Assembly (NCBI GenBank): GCA_030538215.1
Contig: JAUNUM010000001.1
Location: forward strand, 63,472 to 127,471
DNA: 64,000 bases
Reading direction: 5' to 3'
DNA from: Bacteroidia bacterium
GTDB taxonomy: Bacteria; Bacteroidota; Bacteroidia; Bacteroidales; Dysgonomonadaceae
A program made the translations under genes and the position numbers. The notes beneath the pieces were generated by a model. The model ran no database searches. It was given only the letters and a program-made list of their open reading frames with translations, and was not told the origin of the DNA. Positions 1 through 8,333 of the stretch are shown here, piece after piece. Positions within the stretch are counted from its first letter, which is position 1; the number at the start of each line of letters is the position of its first letter.

Positions 1-975
1 ATGAGTGAATTAATTATTGAACCTATTGAAAAGTACGGCCTCAATATAAGCCACGAGAACAAAGCGCTATTTTCGAGAATTGGCGTTGTGGGAGCCGGAA
101 AAGAAGGGCGAACCATTATCAATCTTACCGCATCGGCAGGGATGGAGGTTGTTTTTATGGAAGAGTCGCAAGAGCGCATCGGTTATGTGCTTGAGGAGTT
201 GAATAAAACGATGGACCAAAAAATCAGCAACTGGGGTTTGACACATTCGGAGAAAAAAATAATAATGAACCGAATAACTCCCACCCTCAATTATGATGAT
301 TTTAAAGGATGCGATCTGGTTATTGAGTGTACACGATTTTCCGAAACAGGACGAAGAAGCACTCCTTTGCGAAAAAGCATCTTCAAGAAGTTAGAAGAAA
401 TACTTGAACCCGATGCTATTATAGCCACAAACGGCTCCACCGTTATCATTAGTGAACTGGCAGCCGATCTCGATATTAAAGATCGCTGCGTGAGCCTTTA
501 CTTTCCGGTCTCGCATCCCGATGCCAGAATTCTAGAAATAGTAAAGGGCATGTACACATCGGAAAAAGTGTACAATAAAATGGAAATCTTCGCTAAACTT
601 ATCAATTATCGTTCTCATCGTATCAACGAAAGCAACGGAAATATCAGCTTACGCATGCTAACTATTATGCTTAACGAAGCTTGTCAGATTTTGCTCGAAG
701 GAGTAAGTGACATGCAAAGCATTGAGGAAACCTTTACGGTTATTTACGGTCAGCGTTATGGGATTTTCAGAATCGCGGATATTGTAGGTATAGAGCGCTT
801 AGTAACCCTTATGGAAGCCATGTTTAATGATTTTGGAGAAAAGCATTACAAGCCCAATCCATTATTGTGGAAACTGTATCGATCTAACCAATTGGGAGTA
901 CGTACAGGTAAAGGGTTCTATTTATATGATGAAGATAATAACATTATTTCAGAAAATAAATCGTTGTTTAATTGA
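1..975 (+). CDS. 3-hydroxyacyl-CoA dehydrogenase-like protein, catalytic residues altered
   Basis: The 324-residue protein has the two-domain layout of 3-hydroxyacyl-CoA dehydrogenases: a Rossmann fold with GxGxxG at residues 31-36 and a helical C-terminal domain ending in a GVRTGKGFYLYD motif like the family's R.G.KtG.GFY. The family reaction is NAD-dependent oxidation of 3-hydroxyacyl-CoA. The catalytic Ser is kept (S146), but the His of the usual HFFNP block is Tyr (Y167) and the Asn of the GFxxNR block is Leu (L217), by my alignment. It may therefore be inactive as a dehydrogenase or have another role. It lies 48 bp upstream of ackA on the same strand and is probably co-transcribed. The ATG is the first base of the window, so a further upstream start cannot be excluded, although 30 residues already precede the nucleotide motif. 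Confidence 0.75.
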   Translation: MSELIIEPIEKYGLNISHENKALFSRIGVVGAGKEGRTIINLTASAGMEVVFMEESQERIGYVLEELNKTMDQKISNWGLTHSEKKIIMNRITPTLNYDDFKGCDLVIECTRFSETGRRSTPLRKSIFKKLEEILEPDAIIATNGSTVIISELAADLDIKDRCVSLYFPVSHPDARILEIVKGMYTSEKVYNKMEIFAKLINYRSHRINESNGNISLRMLTIMLNEACQILLEGVSDMQSIEETFTVIYGQRYGIFRIADIVGIERLVTLMEAMFNDFGEKHYKPNPLLWKLYRSNQLGVRTGKGFYLYDEDNNIISENKSLFN

Positions 976-1023
976 AAAATTGCCGGAGGCGCAACACTTG
1001 CGTCTTGAAATAAAAGAATAAAA

Positions 1024-2223
1024 ATGAAGATATTAGTATTAAACTGCGGAAGTTCATCCATTAAATATAAGCTTTTCAATATGGAAAGCCAGGAAATAAT
1101 TGCGCAAGGCGGAATTGAGAAAATAGGGATGAAAGGATCATTCCTGAAATTCACGCTTCCTGATGGGCAAAAGGTACAATTAGAAGGCGAAATTCTGGAA
1201 CATAGAGCCGGAATTGAATATATTCTGGGAATACTGCTTAGTGAAAAATATGGTTGTATTAAGTCGCTGAAAGAGATAGATGCTATCGGGCATCGTGTAG
1301 TACATGGCGGAGAGCGTTTTAACAGTAGCGTACTCATAACAGAAGAAGTTATTGATATGCTGGAGGAATGCATTGAGCTGGCTCCATTGCACAATCCGCC
1401 CAATCTGAAAGGCATTTACGCTATTCAAGAGCTCTTGCCGAACATACCACAGGTAAGTGTTTTCGATACGGCTTTTCATCAAACTATGCCGGATTATGCG
1501 TATATGTATGGTTTACCTTATTCGCTTTATGAAAAATACGGTATTCGCCGCTACGGATTCCACGGAACAAGCCACCGTTACGTATCAAAACGTGCTTGCG
1601 AATTTTTGAATGTTCCATACGAATCGCAGCGAATTATTACGGCGCACATCGGGAACGGCGGATCAATTACTGCTATAAAAGATGGAAAATCTATTGACAC
1701 AAGTATGGGAATGACACCGGTTGAAGGATTAATCATGGGCACCCGAACGGGAGATGTGGATCCCGGAGTAATTTCTTATATAATGGAAAAAGAGCATATG
1801 CGCCCCGCCGGTATTTCTACCTTGCTGAATAAGTTTTCGGGAGTATTGGGAATTTCCGGTATATCATCGGATATGCGTGAAATTGAAGCGGGAGTTGCGG
1901 AAAATAATCCAAGAGCCATATTGGCAATGAACACCTATGATTATCGTATTAAAAAATATATCGGTTCATACGCTGCGGTTTTAGGTGGTGTAGATATTTT
2001 GGTATTTACCGGTGGTGTGGGTGAAAATCAATGGACTACCCGAAGTGTTGTTTGTAAAAACATGGAATATATGGGCATTGAACTTGACGAAGAAATAAAC
2101 AAATCGGTTCGCGCAAAAGAGGTGGTAATCAGCAAGCCTACGTCCAAAGTAAAAGTGGTAATCATCCCTACTGATGAGGAATTAACTATTGCTAAAGATA
2201 CGATGGAGATATTGGGAAAATAA
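1024..2223 (+). CDS. ackA: acetate kinase
   Basis: AckA interconverts acetyl phosphate plus ADP and acetate plus ATP in the cytoplasm, the substrate-level phosphorylation step of fermentation. The 399 residues match the family's length of about 400. The N-terminus LNCGSSSIKYKLF, the GHRVVHGG block, HIGNGGSI phosphate-binding loop, MGTRTGDVDPG and TGGVGEN blocks are all present, so the enzyme looks intact. The gene follows the dehydrogenase-like gene and ends in a shared bidirectional terminator facing rplI. No pta gene is visible in the window; it may lie upstream. Confidence 0.97.
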   Translation: MKILVLNCGSSSIKYKLFNMESQEIIAQGGIEKIGMKGSFLKFTLPDGQKVQLEGEILEHRAGIEYILGILLSEKYGCIKSLKEIDAIGHRVVHGGERFNSSVLITEEVIDMLEECIELAPLHNPPNLKGIYAIQELLPNIPQVSVFDTAFHQTMPDYAYMYGLPYSLYEKYGIRRYGFHGTSHRYVSKRACEFLNVPYESQRIITAHIGNGGSITAIKDGKSIDTSMGMTPVEGLIMGTRTGDVDPGVISYIMEKEHMRPAGISTLLNKFSGVLGISGISSDMREIEAGVAENNPRAILAMNTYDYRIKKYIGSYAAVLGGVDILVFTGGVGENQWTTRSVVCKNMEYMGIELDEEINKSVRAKEVVISKPTSKVKVVIIPTDEELTIAKDTMEILGK

Positions 2224-2252
2224 CGATTCATTGCTTTTTCATACAACAAACA

Positions 2253-2290
2253 AAAAATCCCCGAGAGCAACTGCTTTCGGGGATTTTTTT
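2253..2290. terminator. bidirectional Rho-independent terminator, ackA / rplI
   Basis: The arms AATCCCCGA and TCGGGGATT enclose a loop that can pair further (AGCA with TGCT). They are flanked by an A-run on the left and a T-run on the right, so the hairpin serves both convergent genes. Confidence 0.9.
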
Positions 2291-2306
2291 ATAAACTCAA
2301 GATATT

Positions 2307-2750
2307 TTATTCTGCTACCACTTCAAAAGGGATTTCAACCGAAACCTCTTTATGAAGTTTGGCAACAGCTGTGTAGCTTCCTACTTCTTTCACCTGATCT
2401 TTGATAACGATGAGTTTTCTATCTACCTCAAAGCCTTTTTCTTTCAAAGCATCAGCAAGCTGAATATTGGTTACCGAACCGAAAATTGTTCCTGTGGAAC
2501 TGGTTTTTGCACCAATAGTTAGTGAAACACCTTCCATTTTATCGGCCAACGCTTGTGCTTCGGCTTTGATCTGCTCAATTTTGTGAGCACGTTGTTTCAG
2601 GTTTTCAGCCAACACTTTCTTTGATGAATCGGTAGCAATTATTGCTTTTCCTTGCGGAATAAGATAGTTGCGGGCATATCCCTTTTTCACGTTTACTATA
2701 TCGTCTTTGTAGCCTAAGTTTACTACATCTTCTTTCAAAATTACTTCCAT
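2307..2750 (-). CDS. rplI: 50S ribosomal protein L9
   Basis: The 147-residue protein starts [19 protein letters not shown] and has the N-terminal L9 signature with [13 protein letters not shown], a long connecting helix and a C-terminal domain. This is the standard length and layout. L9 binds 23S rRNA near the L1 stalk and supports reading-frame maintenance. It is the last gene of the rpsF-rpsR-rplI operon, 18 bp after rpsR. Confidence 0.98.
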   Translation of the reverse strand: MEVILKEDVVNLGYKDDIVNVKKGYARNYLIPQGKAIIATDSSKKVLAENLKQRAHKIEQIKAEAQALADKMEGVSLTIGAKTSSTGTIFGSVTNIQLADALKEKGFEVDRKLIVIKDQVKEVGSYTAVAKLHKEVSVEIPFEVVAE

Positions 2751-2768
2751 TACTTTTCCTCCTTCTTT

Positions 2769-3035
2769 TTATTTCATTAAATCGGTTACGTATGGGAGCA
2801 AAGCTATATGACGAGCTCTTTTAACTGCTTGCGCGATACGACGTTGAAACTTAAGCGATGTGCCGGTAATTCTGCGGGGAAGAATTTTCCCTTGCTCGTT
2901 CAGAAACTTTTTCAAAAAATCGGGATCTTTATAATCGATATACTTGATTCCATTCTTTTTGAAACGACAATATTTCTTCTTTTTAACATCTACCGATACG
3001 GGAGTCAAATACCTGATTTCTGATTGTTTTGCCAT
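2769..3035 (-). CDS. rpsR: 30S ribosomal protein S18
   Basis: The 88-residue protein contains the S18 core: the [22 protein letters not shown] segment followed by [35 protein letters not shown]18 binds S6 on the platform of the small subunit. It sits 3 bp after rpsF in the same operon, as expected for partners made together. Confidence 0.98.
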   Translation of the reverse strand: MAKQSEIRYLTPVSVDVKKKKYCRFKKNGIKYIDYKDPDFLKKFLNEQGKILPRRITGTSLKFQRRIAQAVKRARHIALLPYVTDLMK

Positions 3036-3038
3036 CTT

Positions 3039-3455
3039 TTAATCCTCCTTTTCTTCTAATTCGACTTCTTTTTCAACTTTAGCGTTTGCTTTTGTTGGCT
3101 CCTGAGAGCGAGCTTCTTGTTTTTTACCGCCTTTGTTGTTTCTTCTTTTCTCGGCATACTCAAATGCAAAATGATCTTGCTTGATAGTCAGGAAACGAAT
3201 TACACGCTCATCGCGACGGAAGTTAACCTCCAGTCTGTCAACTACTGACGGATTGGCCTTGAATTCCAAAAACGTATAAAAGCCAGTTGTTTTTTTGTCA
3301 ATGGGGTAAGCCAGCTTACGTAATCCCCAATTTTCTTCGTTTACAATTTCAGACCCTTGCTCTATGAGGAGGTTTTTGAATTTTTCAACCGCTTCCTTCA
3401 TCTGAGCATCAGACAAAACGGGAGTCAAAATGAAAACGGTTTCGTAATTGTTCAT
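3039..3455 (-). CDS. rpsF: 30S ribosomal protein S6
   Basis: The 138-residue protein begins [18 protein letters not shown] and contains the S6 block [19 protein letters not shown]6 pairs with S18 on the 30S platform. The tail after about residue 105 is rich in Lys and Glu, a low-complexity extension common in S6 of this phylum. It is the first gene of the operon; a TATCTTTG -7 box lies about 55 bp upstream of the start. Confidence 0.98.
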   Translation of the reverse strand: MNNYETVFILTPVLSDAQMKEAVEKFKNLLIEQGSEIVNEENWGLRKLAYPIDKKTTGFYTFLEFKANPSVVDRLEVNFRRDERVIRFLTIKQDHFAFEYAEKRRNNKGGKKQEARSQEPTKANAKVEKEVELEEKED

Positions 3456-3509
3456 ACTAAAATGAATTAATAATTAATGATTTAAATCGAAAATTTATTT
3501 TTCGGACGG

Positions 3510-3517
3510 CAAAGATA
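3510..3517 (-). promoter_or_regulatory. -7 box of the rpsF operon promoter
   Basis: TATCTTTG on the minus strand fits the Bacteroidetes -7 consensus TAnnTTTG. The -33 region is weak (CTTG/TTGT). The leader to the rpsF ATG is about 50 nt and AT-rich. Confidence 0.7.
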
Positions 3518-3614
3518 CGATAAAATCATTAAAATCACAAGAAGATATAAAAGAAAGTCCAAATCCATCAAAAAATGACTAAAAAACATTACATAAAAAA
3601 TTCGAACCAGTTTC

Positions 3615-4532
3615 TTATAATGCTATCACCGGGCTTTTCCACACCCTATATTTCACCTGAAATCCTTTAGGAACAAAAATAACAGTTGGCATATTGCTGT
3701 TATAAGAAATCGTTTGGGTTTGTCCGTAAATAAATTTTTCGGCAGCATCATCAGGGCAGCCCATTCTGGTGGAGCTGTACTTGCTATCAGAATCAAAGAT
3801 CAAATACTGATACCCGAATCCTTTTACGATTTCAGTTTTAATATTCCCGTTGAGGGTGTGTTGATTACAGTCGACTTTCTCTGTTTTCCCGGGTATAATT
3901 TCCACTTTCAGTTCATCGGTTGTCATTTGTTTTTCAGACAGGGGGGTTAGCAGCAATACATACCTATCGTATCCGGGAAGAGATTCCGGAAAATCTTTTA
4001 ATGCCTGAGTTGCATCATTTTTCACCGCATCATCAATTTTATCGCTCACATCAAACATATTTTTGTCCGCTTCCCAAATTCTGTATTTAAGTCCTATGCC
4101 ATTTGGCGTATATACTACAAAGGGGCGAGCGCTATTGTAAGCGATAAAAATAGTGGGACCGGGAACAAAGGCTATTCTTTTGGAGTTATCAGGACAACCC
4201 ATGCGAGTAGAGAAAACTTCTCCTTTGGAAAGAAAAACAAAATAGGTTTCTCCGTTGGGAAGCATTTTACGTTCATATTTTCCTTGCAGCCCGTGCCTGT
4301 TGCAATCAACTTCCATTTGTTTGCCTGGCACAACTTGCACTTTTAATAAATTCTCATCCTCACGCGGATCAACTTTTATTACTTGTGCGTTAAATCCGTT
4401 TAATTTAGGATATTCATACAGCATTGCTTGTTCATCTTGCGTATAAGTAGTATCAGGTGGCAGAGCATTTTTTTTACTGCCGCAAGATAATAGTAAAGTA
4501 ATCGATAAAAGCAGAAAAAGGCGGATCTTCAT
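3615..4532 (-). CDS. lipoprotein with two tandem ecotin domains (serine protease inhibitor)
   Basis: Ecotin is normally a periplasmic homodimeric inhibitor of trypsin-fold serine proteases with one domain of about 140 residues. This 305-residue protein carries two copies after an SPII signal peptide (lipobox LLLSC, Cys17). Domain 1 spans about residues 38-155: VDCN with C77, FSTRMGCPD with C113, YNSARPFVVYTP and KYRIW. Domain 2 spans about 178-300: VDCN with C222, SSTRMGCPD with C259, YNSNMPTVIFVP and KYRVW. Each Cys pair matches the ecotin disulfide that frames the reactive loop. The P1 residue by alignment is Arg in both (R110 and R256; Met in E. coli ecotin). The C-terminal strand of ecotin makes the dimer, so the tandem copy could fold as an internal pseudo-dimer. 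It stands alone between rpsF and the U32 gene. Confidence 0.88.
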   Translation of the reverse strand: MKIRLFLLLSITLLLSCGSKKNALPPDTTYTQDEQAMLYEYPKLNGFNAQVIKVDPREDENLLKVQVVPGKQMEVDCNRHGLQGKYERKMLPNGETYFVFLSKGEVFSTRMGCPDNSKRIAFVPGPTIFIAYNSARPFVVYTPNGIGLKYRIWEADKNMFDVSDKIDDAVKNDATQALKDFPESLPGYDRYVLLLTPLSEKQMTTDELKVEIIPGKTEKVDCNQHTLNGNIKTEIVKGFGYQYLIFDSDSKYSSTRMGCPDDAAEKFIYGQTQTISYNSNMPTVIFVPKGFQVKYRVWKSPVIAL

Positions 4533-4665
4533 ATCTTGTATATCAAGAAACTGTTTTGAATTTTACGAATCTTATTTTTATAGTTGTTTTGTGCATTTAT
4601 AAACAAATTCAACATCAAAAAGTTCCACTAAAAAATTGTGGATTTCAATCCTAAGTGTTTTTTTG

Positions 4666-4673
4666 TACTTTTG
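4666..4673 (+). promoter_or_regulatory. -7 box upstream of the U32 gene
   Basis: TACTTTTG matches TAnnTTTG and lies 28 bp before the ATG at 4701. No good -33 TTTG is seen. Confidence 0.6.
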
Positions 4674-4700
4674 CAGTTGAAATAATTGCTAAAATTGAAA

Positions 4701-5969
4701 ATGAAAAATATTCACGATTACGAAATAATGTCGCCCGCCGGTTCTTACGAATCGCTGATGGCGGCCATTCAGGGCGGTGCCGACTCTATTTATTTCGGGA
4801 TAGAAGGATTGAACATGCGCGCCAAATCATCCAACAATTTCACGATAGAAGATTTGCACAACATCGCTCAAATCTGCAAAGAAAATAATATAAAAAGCTA
4901 CCTGACCGTCAACACCATTATCTACGATAACGATATGGAGTTGATGCGAAAAGTGGTAAATGCAGCCAAGGAAGCCAATCTGTCGGCAATTATTGCTGCC
5001 GATGTGGCGGTGCTGATGTATGCCCGAAGCATCGGAGTGGAAGTGCATTTATCCACGCAGTTGAATATTACCAACACGGAATCGCTGAAGTTTTACGCGC
5101 AATTTGCCGACGTGGTGGTGCTGGCGCGCGAACTGAATCTCGATCAGGTGGCATCCATTCACCGAGATATTATTGAACAGCAAATAAAAGGCCCTTCGGG
5201 CAAGTTGATACACATTGAAATGTTTTGCCACGGCGCGTTGTGCATGGCAGTTTCGGGAAAATGTTATTTGAGCCTTCACGAAAAAGATTTATCGGCAAAT
5301 CGGGGGGCTTGCAACCAGATTTGTCGCCGCGGGTATATCGTGAAAGACAAGGACAGCGAGATTGAGCTGGAAATAGACAACGAACACATCATGTCGCCCA
5401 AAGATTTGAAAACCATCCATTTTATGAATAAGATGATGGACGCGGGCGTAAAAGTTTTTAAAATAGAAGGGCGTGCCCGCGGACCGGAATACGTGCGACT
5501 TGTTACTTCGTGTTACAAGGAAGCCGCTGAAGCTTATTGCAATGACACGTTTACCGAAGAAAAAATCAATATCTGGAACGAGAAGCTGGCAACAGTTTTT
5601 AATCGCGGATTTTGGGATGGATATTATCTGGGACAACGGTTGGGTGAATGGACACATCGATACGGCTCCGGCGCCACGAAACGAAAGGTTTACGTGGGAA
5701 AAGCCATTAAACATTTTGGGAACATCGGCGTAACGGAGTTTCTGATAGAAACACAATCGATAAAAACGGGTGATGAACTGTTGATAACGGGTCCGACAAC
5801 AGGCGCTATTTTCTTAACGGCAGAAGATATTCGGGTAGATTTAAAACAAGTTCCCGAAGCTGTAAAAGGCGATAATTTTTCCATAAAAACCCCCGAAAAA
5901 ATCCGTCCAAACGACCAGCTTTACAAAATGGTAAAAGCCGAACGGCGCGGAACGGCTCACGAGCGATGA
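4701..5969 (+). CDS. U32-family protein (tRNA hydroxylation/protease-like, TrhP type)
   Basis: The 422-residue protein belongs to peptidase family U32. The signature EMFCHGALCMAVSGKC is at residues 173-188, and C176, C181, C188, C204 and C208 supply a likely iron-sulfur site. The N-terminal part is a TIM-barrel-like domain starting at MSPAGSYESLMAAIQGGADSIYFG, followed by a small beta domain at the C-terminus. Length and layout are closest to the E. coli TrhP (YegQ) group, which takes part in prephenate-dependent 5-hydroxyuridine formation at tRNA position 34; other U32 proteins act on 23S rRNA or were named proteases. I chose the ATG at 4701 over a TTG five codons earlier because it begins MKNIHDYEIMSPAG, at the usual distance from the core. 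Confidence 0.85.
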   Translation: MKNIHDYEIMSPAGSYESLMAAIQGGADSIYFGIEGLNMRAKSSNNFTIEDLHNIAQICKENNIKSYLTVNTIIYDNDMELMRKVVNAAKEANLSAIIAADVAVLMYARSIGVEVHLSTQLNITNTESLKFYAQFADVVVLARELNLDQVASIHRDIIEQQIKGPSGKLIHIEMFCHGALCMAVSGKCYLSLHEKDLSANRGACNQICRRGYIVKDKDSEIELEIDNEHIMSPKDLKTIHFMNKMMDAGVKVFKIEGRARGPEYVRLVTSCYKEAAEAYCNDTFTEEKINIWNEKLATVFNRGFWDGYYLGQRLGEWTHRYGSGATKRKVYVGKAIKHFGNIGVTEFLIETQSIKTGDELLITGPTTGAIFLTAEDIRVDLKQVPEAVKGDNFSIKTPEKIRPNDQLYKMVKAERRGTAHER

Positions 5970-5971
5970 AT

Positions 5972-6343
5972 TTATGCTTCGCATTCGTTATCGCTACAAT
6001 GTATTGGAATAATCTGTCGGTTCACGGCCAGCTGTATATAAAGATATTGTCCCAGTCGGGTGATTTTCAATAACCAAAAAGCGGGAACAAATAACCAAAA
6101 CAACGGAACTCGTACAAAAACCCGATAAAGAGAATTGTATCCGTATTCCCATTTTCCTTTATAAACGGATGCTAATTGCTTTTCTGCCAAAACTAAATCG
6201 AGTCCTTCCACATTTTTTGTATGATCTTCGTTTCGCAACTCTTTGCTTGAAACAAGATTAAGCCAATCCGATTTGTGAGTAAAGTTCATAAAACGGGAAC
6301 AGTTTTTGCACCAATTATCGTAGTAAATAGCTGTTCGTTTCAT
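5972..6343 (-). CDS. DCC family (DUF393) thioredoxin-like protein
   Basis: The chosen product has 123 residues starting MKRTAIYYDNWCKNCSRFM. YYDxWCxxC near the N-terminus is the family's motif (usually DxxCxxC), and YNSLYRVFVRVPLFWLFVPAFWLL is its hydrophobic C-terminal part. DCC proteins are presumed thiol-disulfide oxidoreductases of unknown substrate. The start codon overlaps the stop of the upstream membrane protein (ATGA at 6340-6343), which points to translational coupling and decides the start over a longer form. A second CxxxxC pair is near the C-terminus. Confidence 0.82.
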   Translation of the reverse strand: MKRTAIYYDNWCKNCSRFMNFTHKSDWLNLVSSKELRNEDHTKNVEGLDLVLAEKQLASVYKGKWEYGYNSLYRVFVRVPLFWLFVPAFWLLKITRLGQYLYIQLAVNRQIIPIHCSDNECEA

Positions 6344-6765
6344 TTTTGGTAATTCATAACACTCCCTATCAACATAGTCGTAAAAGCAGCTATCCACATG
6401 TATGTGCCTGCTCCCACGATCACCGGAATGGTGCTGGTATTTTCAGGAATTTCGGATATAAAAAGGCCAAACAAAGAAAAAAAGACAGTTAAAACTGAAA
6501 GGATAATTTTAATCTTACCGTGTTTTATAAAAAAACCAATAATATACAAGACATTGGCCAGCCAGGCAAAAAAGATATTCAAAAATCCCAACGCCCCCAG
6601 CCAGCCAAAAAGCAAAGCCACATAACCTCTCATCCCGTAATTTTGAAAAGGCATCAACACACACGAAATGAGATACAAGAAAAGGGAGATGAAAAAATAC
6701 GGACTTTGAGCCCTTATAAGCTTTTTAAACATCATCGTTATTCTATAAACAAAAGAGAATATCAA
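6340..6765 (-). CDS. small integral membrane protein
   Basis: This 141-residue protein has four hydrophobic segments: about residues 24-40, 48-78, 84-103 and 112-135. No catalytic motif was recognised. It is the first gene of a coupled pair with the DCC-family protein, whose start overlaps its stop. Many DCC-family proteins sit beside membrane proteins, so a shared envelope role is possible but not shown. The start could also be at one of two adjacent ATG codons about ten residues further in. Confidence 0.65.
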   Translation of the reverse strand: MIFSFVYRITMMFKKLIRAQSPYFFISLFLYLISCVLMPFQNYGMRGYVALLFGWLGALGFLNIFFAWLANVLYIIGFFIKHGKIKIILSVLTVFFSLFGLFISEIPENTSTIPVIVGAGTYMWIAAFTTMLIGSVMNYQK

Positions 6766-6943
6766 TTGTTTAAAGTGGTATAGGTATCAGCTCTGCAATA
6801 CTTTTCTCACTCGGCTGCTAAAATAACAGGCTTGTCTATATTTTCAGCCGTCTCATTTTTTAAACTCTTCAATTATAAATCTCACGCATCGGAAATTCGT
6901 TCTGATGGCAATGATTTATTAATTATCAAAAGATTATTTCAAT

Positions 6944-7405
6944 ATGAACACAATAGAAAAATTTGAAAAATCGTGCATACTTTGGATGCAAAGATATGGC
7001 GTAGCACTTTTAAGAATAAGTATCGGGATTGTATTTTTCTGGTACGGGATACTGAAGTTTTTTCCCGGTTTAAGCCCGGCTCAAGATTTGGCTATAAGAA
7101 CCATAAAGACCGCAACATTTGGAATTTTCGCACCTCAAACCATTATTATCGGCCTTGCCGTTTGGGAAGTTCTTATAGGCTTGGGGCTCATTACAGGTAA
7201 GTTTATGCGTTTGACACTGATCTTGCTGTTCACTCAAATACTCGGAACATTCCTTCCTGTTTTTATATTTCCGCACGAAGTATTTACGGCTATTCCATAC
7301 GCCTTAACCATTGAAGGACAATACATATTTAAAAATATCATCATCATAAGCGGTGCTTTTGTGATTGGCGGACATATGCTTGGGAAGAATATCAGAAGAT
7401 ATTGA
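6944..7405 (+). CDS. DoxX-like / DUF417-like membrane protein
   Basis: The 153-residue protein has four transmembrane segments and the start of the DoxX fold: ALLRISIGIVFFWYGILKFFPGLSPAQDLA, followed by a GLxLITGKFMRLTLILL block. Members of this superfamily are quinone-linked or redox-related membrane proteins, but the role of this one is unknown. It has its own transcription unit, divergent from the DCC pair across about 180 bp of AT-rich DNA. Confidence 0.7.
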   Translation: MNTIEKFEKSCILWMQRYGVALLRISIGIVFFWYGILKFFPGLSPAQDLAIRTIKTATFGIFAPQTIIIGLAVWEVLIGLGLITGKFMRLTLILLFTQILGTFLPVFIFPHEVFTAIPYALTIEGQYIFKNIIIISGAFVIGGHMLGKNIRRY

Positions 7406-7421
7406 AATTGGAATATAAAGT

Positions 7422-7485
7422 CTATTTCAGCTGTTTAAAAAAATCCCAAATCACAATTCCCGCCGTAACCGAAACATTGAGCGAA
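7422..7485 (-). pseudogene. displaced copy of the 3' end of the SpoU methyltransferase gene
   Basis: 65 bases (7421-7485) match 8333-8397, the end of the intact SpoU gene, with four mismatches. Translated on the minus strand it gives SLNVSVTAGIVIWDFFKQLK and a stop at the equivalent position (FFKGLK in the intact gene). The upstream part of the gene is absent. The copy and the intact 3' end are direct repeats bracketing about 847 bp that hold one gene. Confidence 0.85.
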
Positions 7486-8332
7486 CGGTTACTCGGGCTA
7501 CAAAACTTCAAAATCTCATGTCACCCCGCCTGACATTGAAGCCCGTGTTAGCAGCAGGAATTTCGCCAACTACCGCATTGACTATCAACAATTTCCTAAT
7601 GCTTCTAAATATCCCATTATGCTCATAAAAACAACCAATACAAAAACAACAATGGCTAATATATTGATTGTTTTCTTTTCAAATTTATAAAATGCCCACA
7701 AAATCCCGATAAATAGTGTGCTCCACACAAATGCTTCTGGATAGCCCATTATTTGTTCAATAATCGGGACATTTGTATAAATAAATCCCTCAATTGAGCC
7801 CATCGCAGCCGCAAAAGTAGAAAATACCGAAAATCCTAAAAGTAAAAGCCATAACTTTAAAAAACCGTGTTTTTCCTCTGTAAATACTTTTTGCAAAGGC
7901 AATAACACTAATGCCATAATAAGTCCACGAATAATTTGTAATGCAGGTCCAAGTGCAACAATTGGTGTGTCGGTCGGCAACATAAATGTTGAAATTGCGC
8001 CATCGGTGAACCAAATTTTATAGTCCATTACCAAAAGCGCAAAAATTCCTGCACAAAAATAGGCAATCGTGTGTGCGACAACAATGCGCCATGCAAATCT
8101 GAATTTTTCGTTGTTTTTGTTTGTCATATTTTCATTCTTATATCTCCATAAAAAAACACACCAATACTCTAACTATTAGATAAATATCCCCCGATTGCTG
8201 TCAGCGCATAAATATACGCAACTCAATTTCGTATATTCCTCAAACATGGAGTGCTTTACGCAACTTATTTACATAAATATTAAATTTCCTTGCAAGTAAG
8301 TAAATTTCCCTCAATTCTCAAACTATTTTTCC
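7486..8332. mobile_element. putative inserted single-gene segment between SpoU 3'-end repeats
   Basis: The segment lies between two copies of the SpoU gene end. It contains one minus-strand membrane-protein gene, then GCTAACA and a foldable stretch. In that stretch CGGGCT pairs with AGCCCG and TGTCA with TGACA (about 7490-7545), and it ends GTAACCG at the repeat junction. No integrase or transposase is present. The arrangement resembles elements that restore the 3' end of their target gene, but this is inferred from layout only. Confidence 0.5.
7585..8127 (-). CDS. hypothetical membrane protein on the inserted segment
   Basis: The 180-residue protein has five or six hydrophobic segments (about residues 15-35, 55-80, 88-110, 120-150 and 155-175) and a short charged N-terminus. 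I do not recognise the family. It is the only gene between the duplicated SpoU ends, and its codon use looks AT-richer than that of the neighbouring SpoU and glycosyltransferase genes. About 200 bp without a gene separate its start from the SpoU stop; I see nothing definite there. Confidence 0.6.
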   Translation of the reverse strand: MTNKNNEKFRFAWRIVVAHTIAYFCAGIFALLVMDYKIWFTDGAISTFMLPTDTPIVALGPALQIIRGLIMALVLLPLQKVFTEEKHGFLKLWLLLLGFSVFSTFAAAMGSIEGFIYTNVPIIEQIMGYPEAFVWSTLFIGILWAFYKFEKKTINILAIVVFVLVVFMSIMGYLEALGNC

Positions 8333-8333
8333 T

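Noticed and set aside
918-1415. 165-codon minus-strand frame over ackA
   Set aside because: It overlaps two clear plus-strand genes with strong family motifs; its translation is low-complexity Ser/Ile/Pro-rich.
7421-7485. second functional SpoU gene
   Set aside because: Only the last 20 codons are present; none of the N-terminal SPOUT motifs is found upstream.
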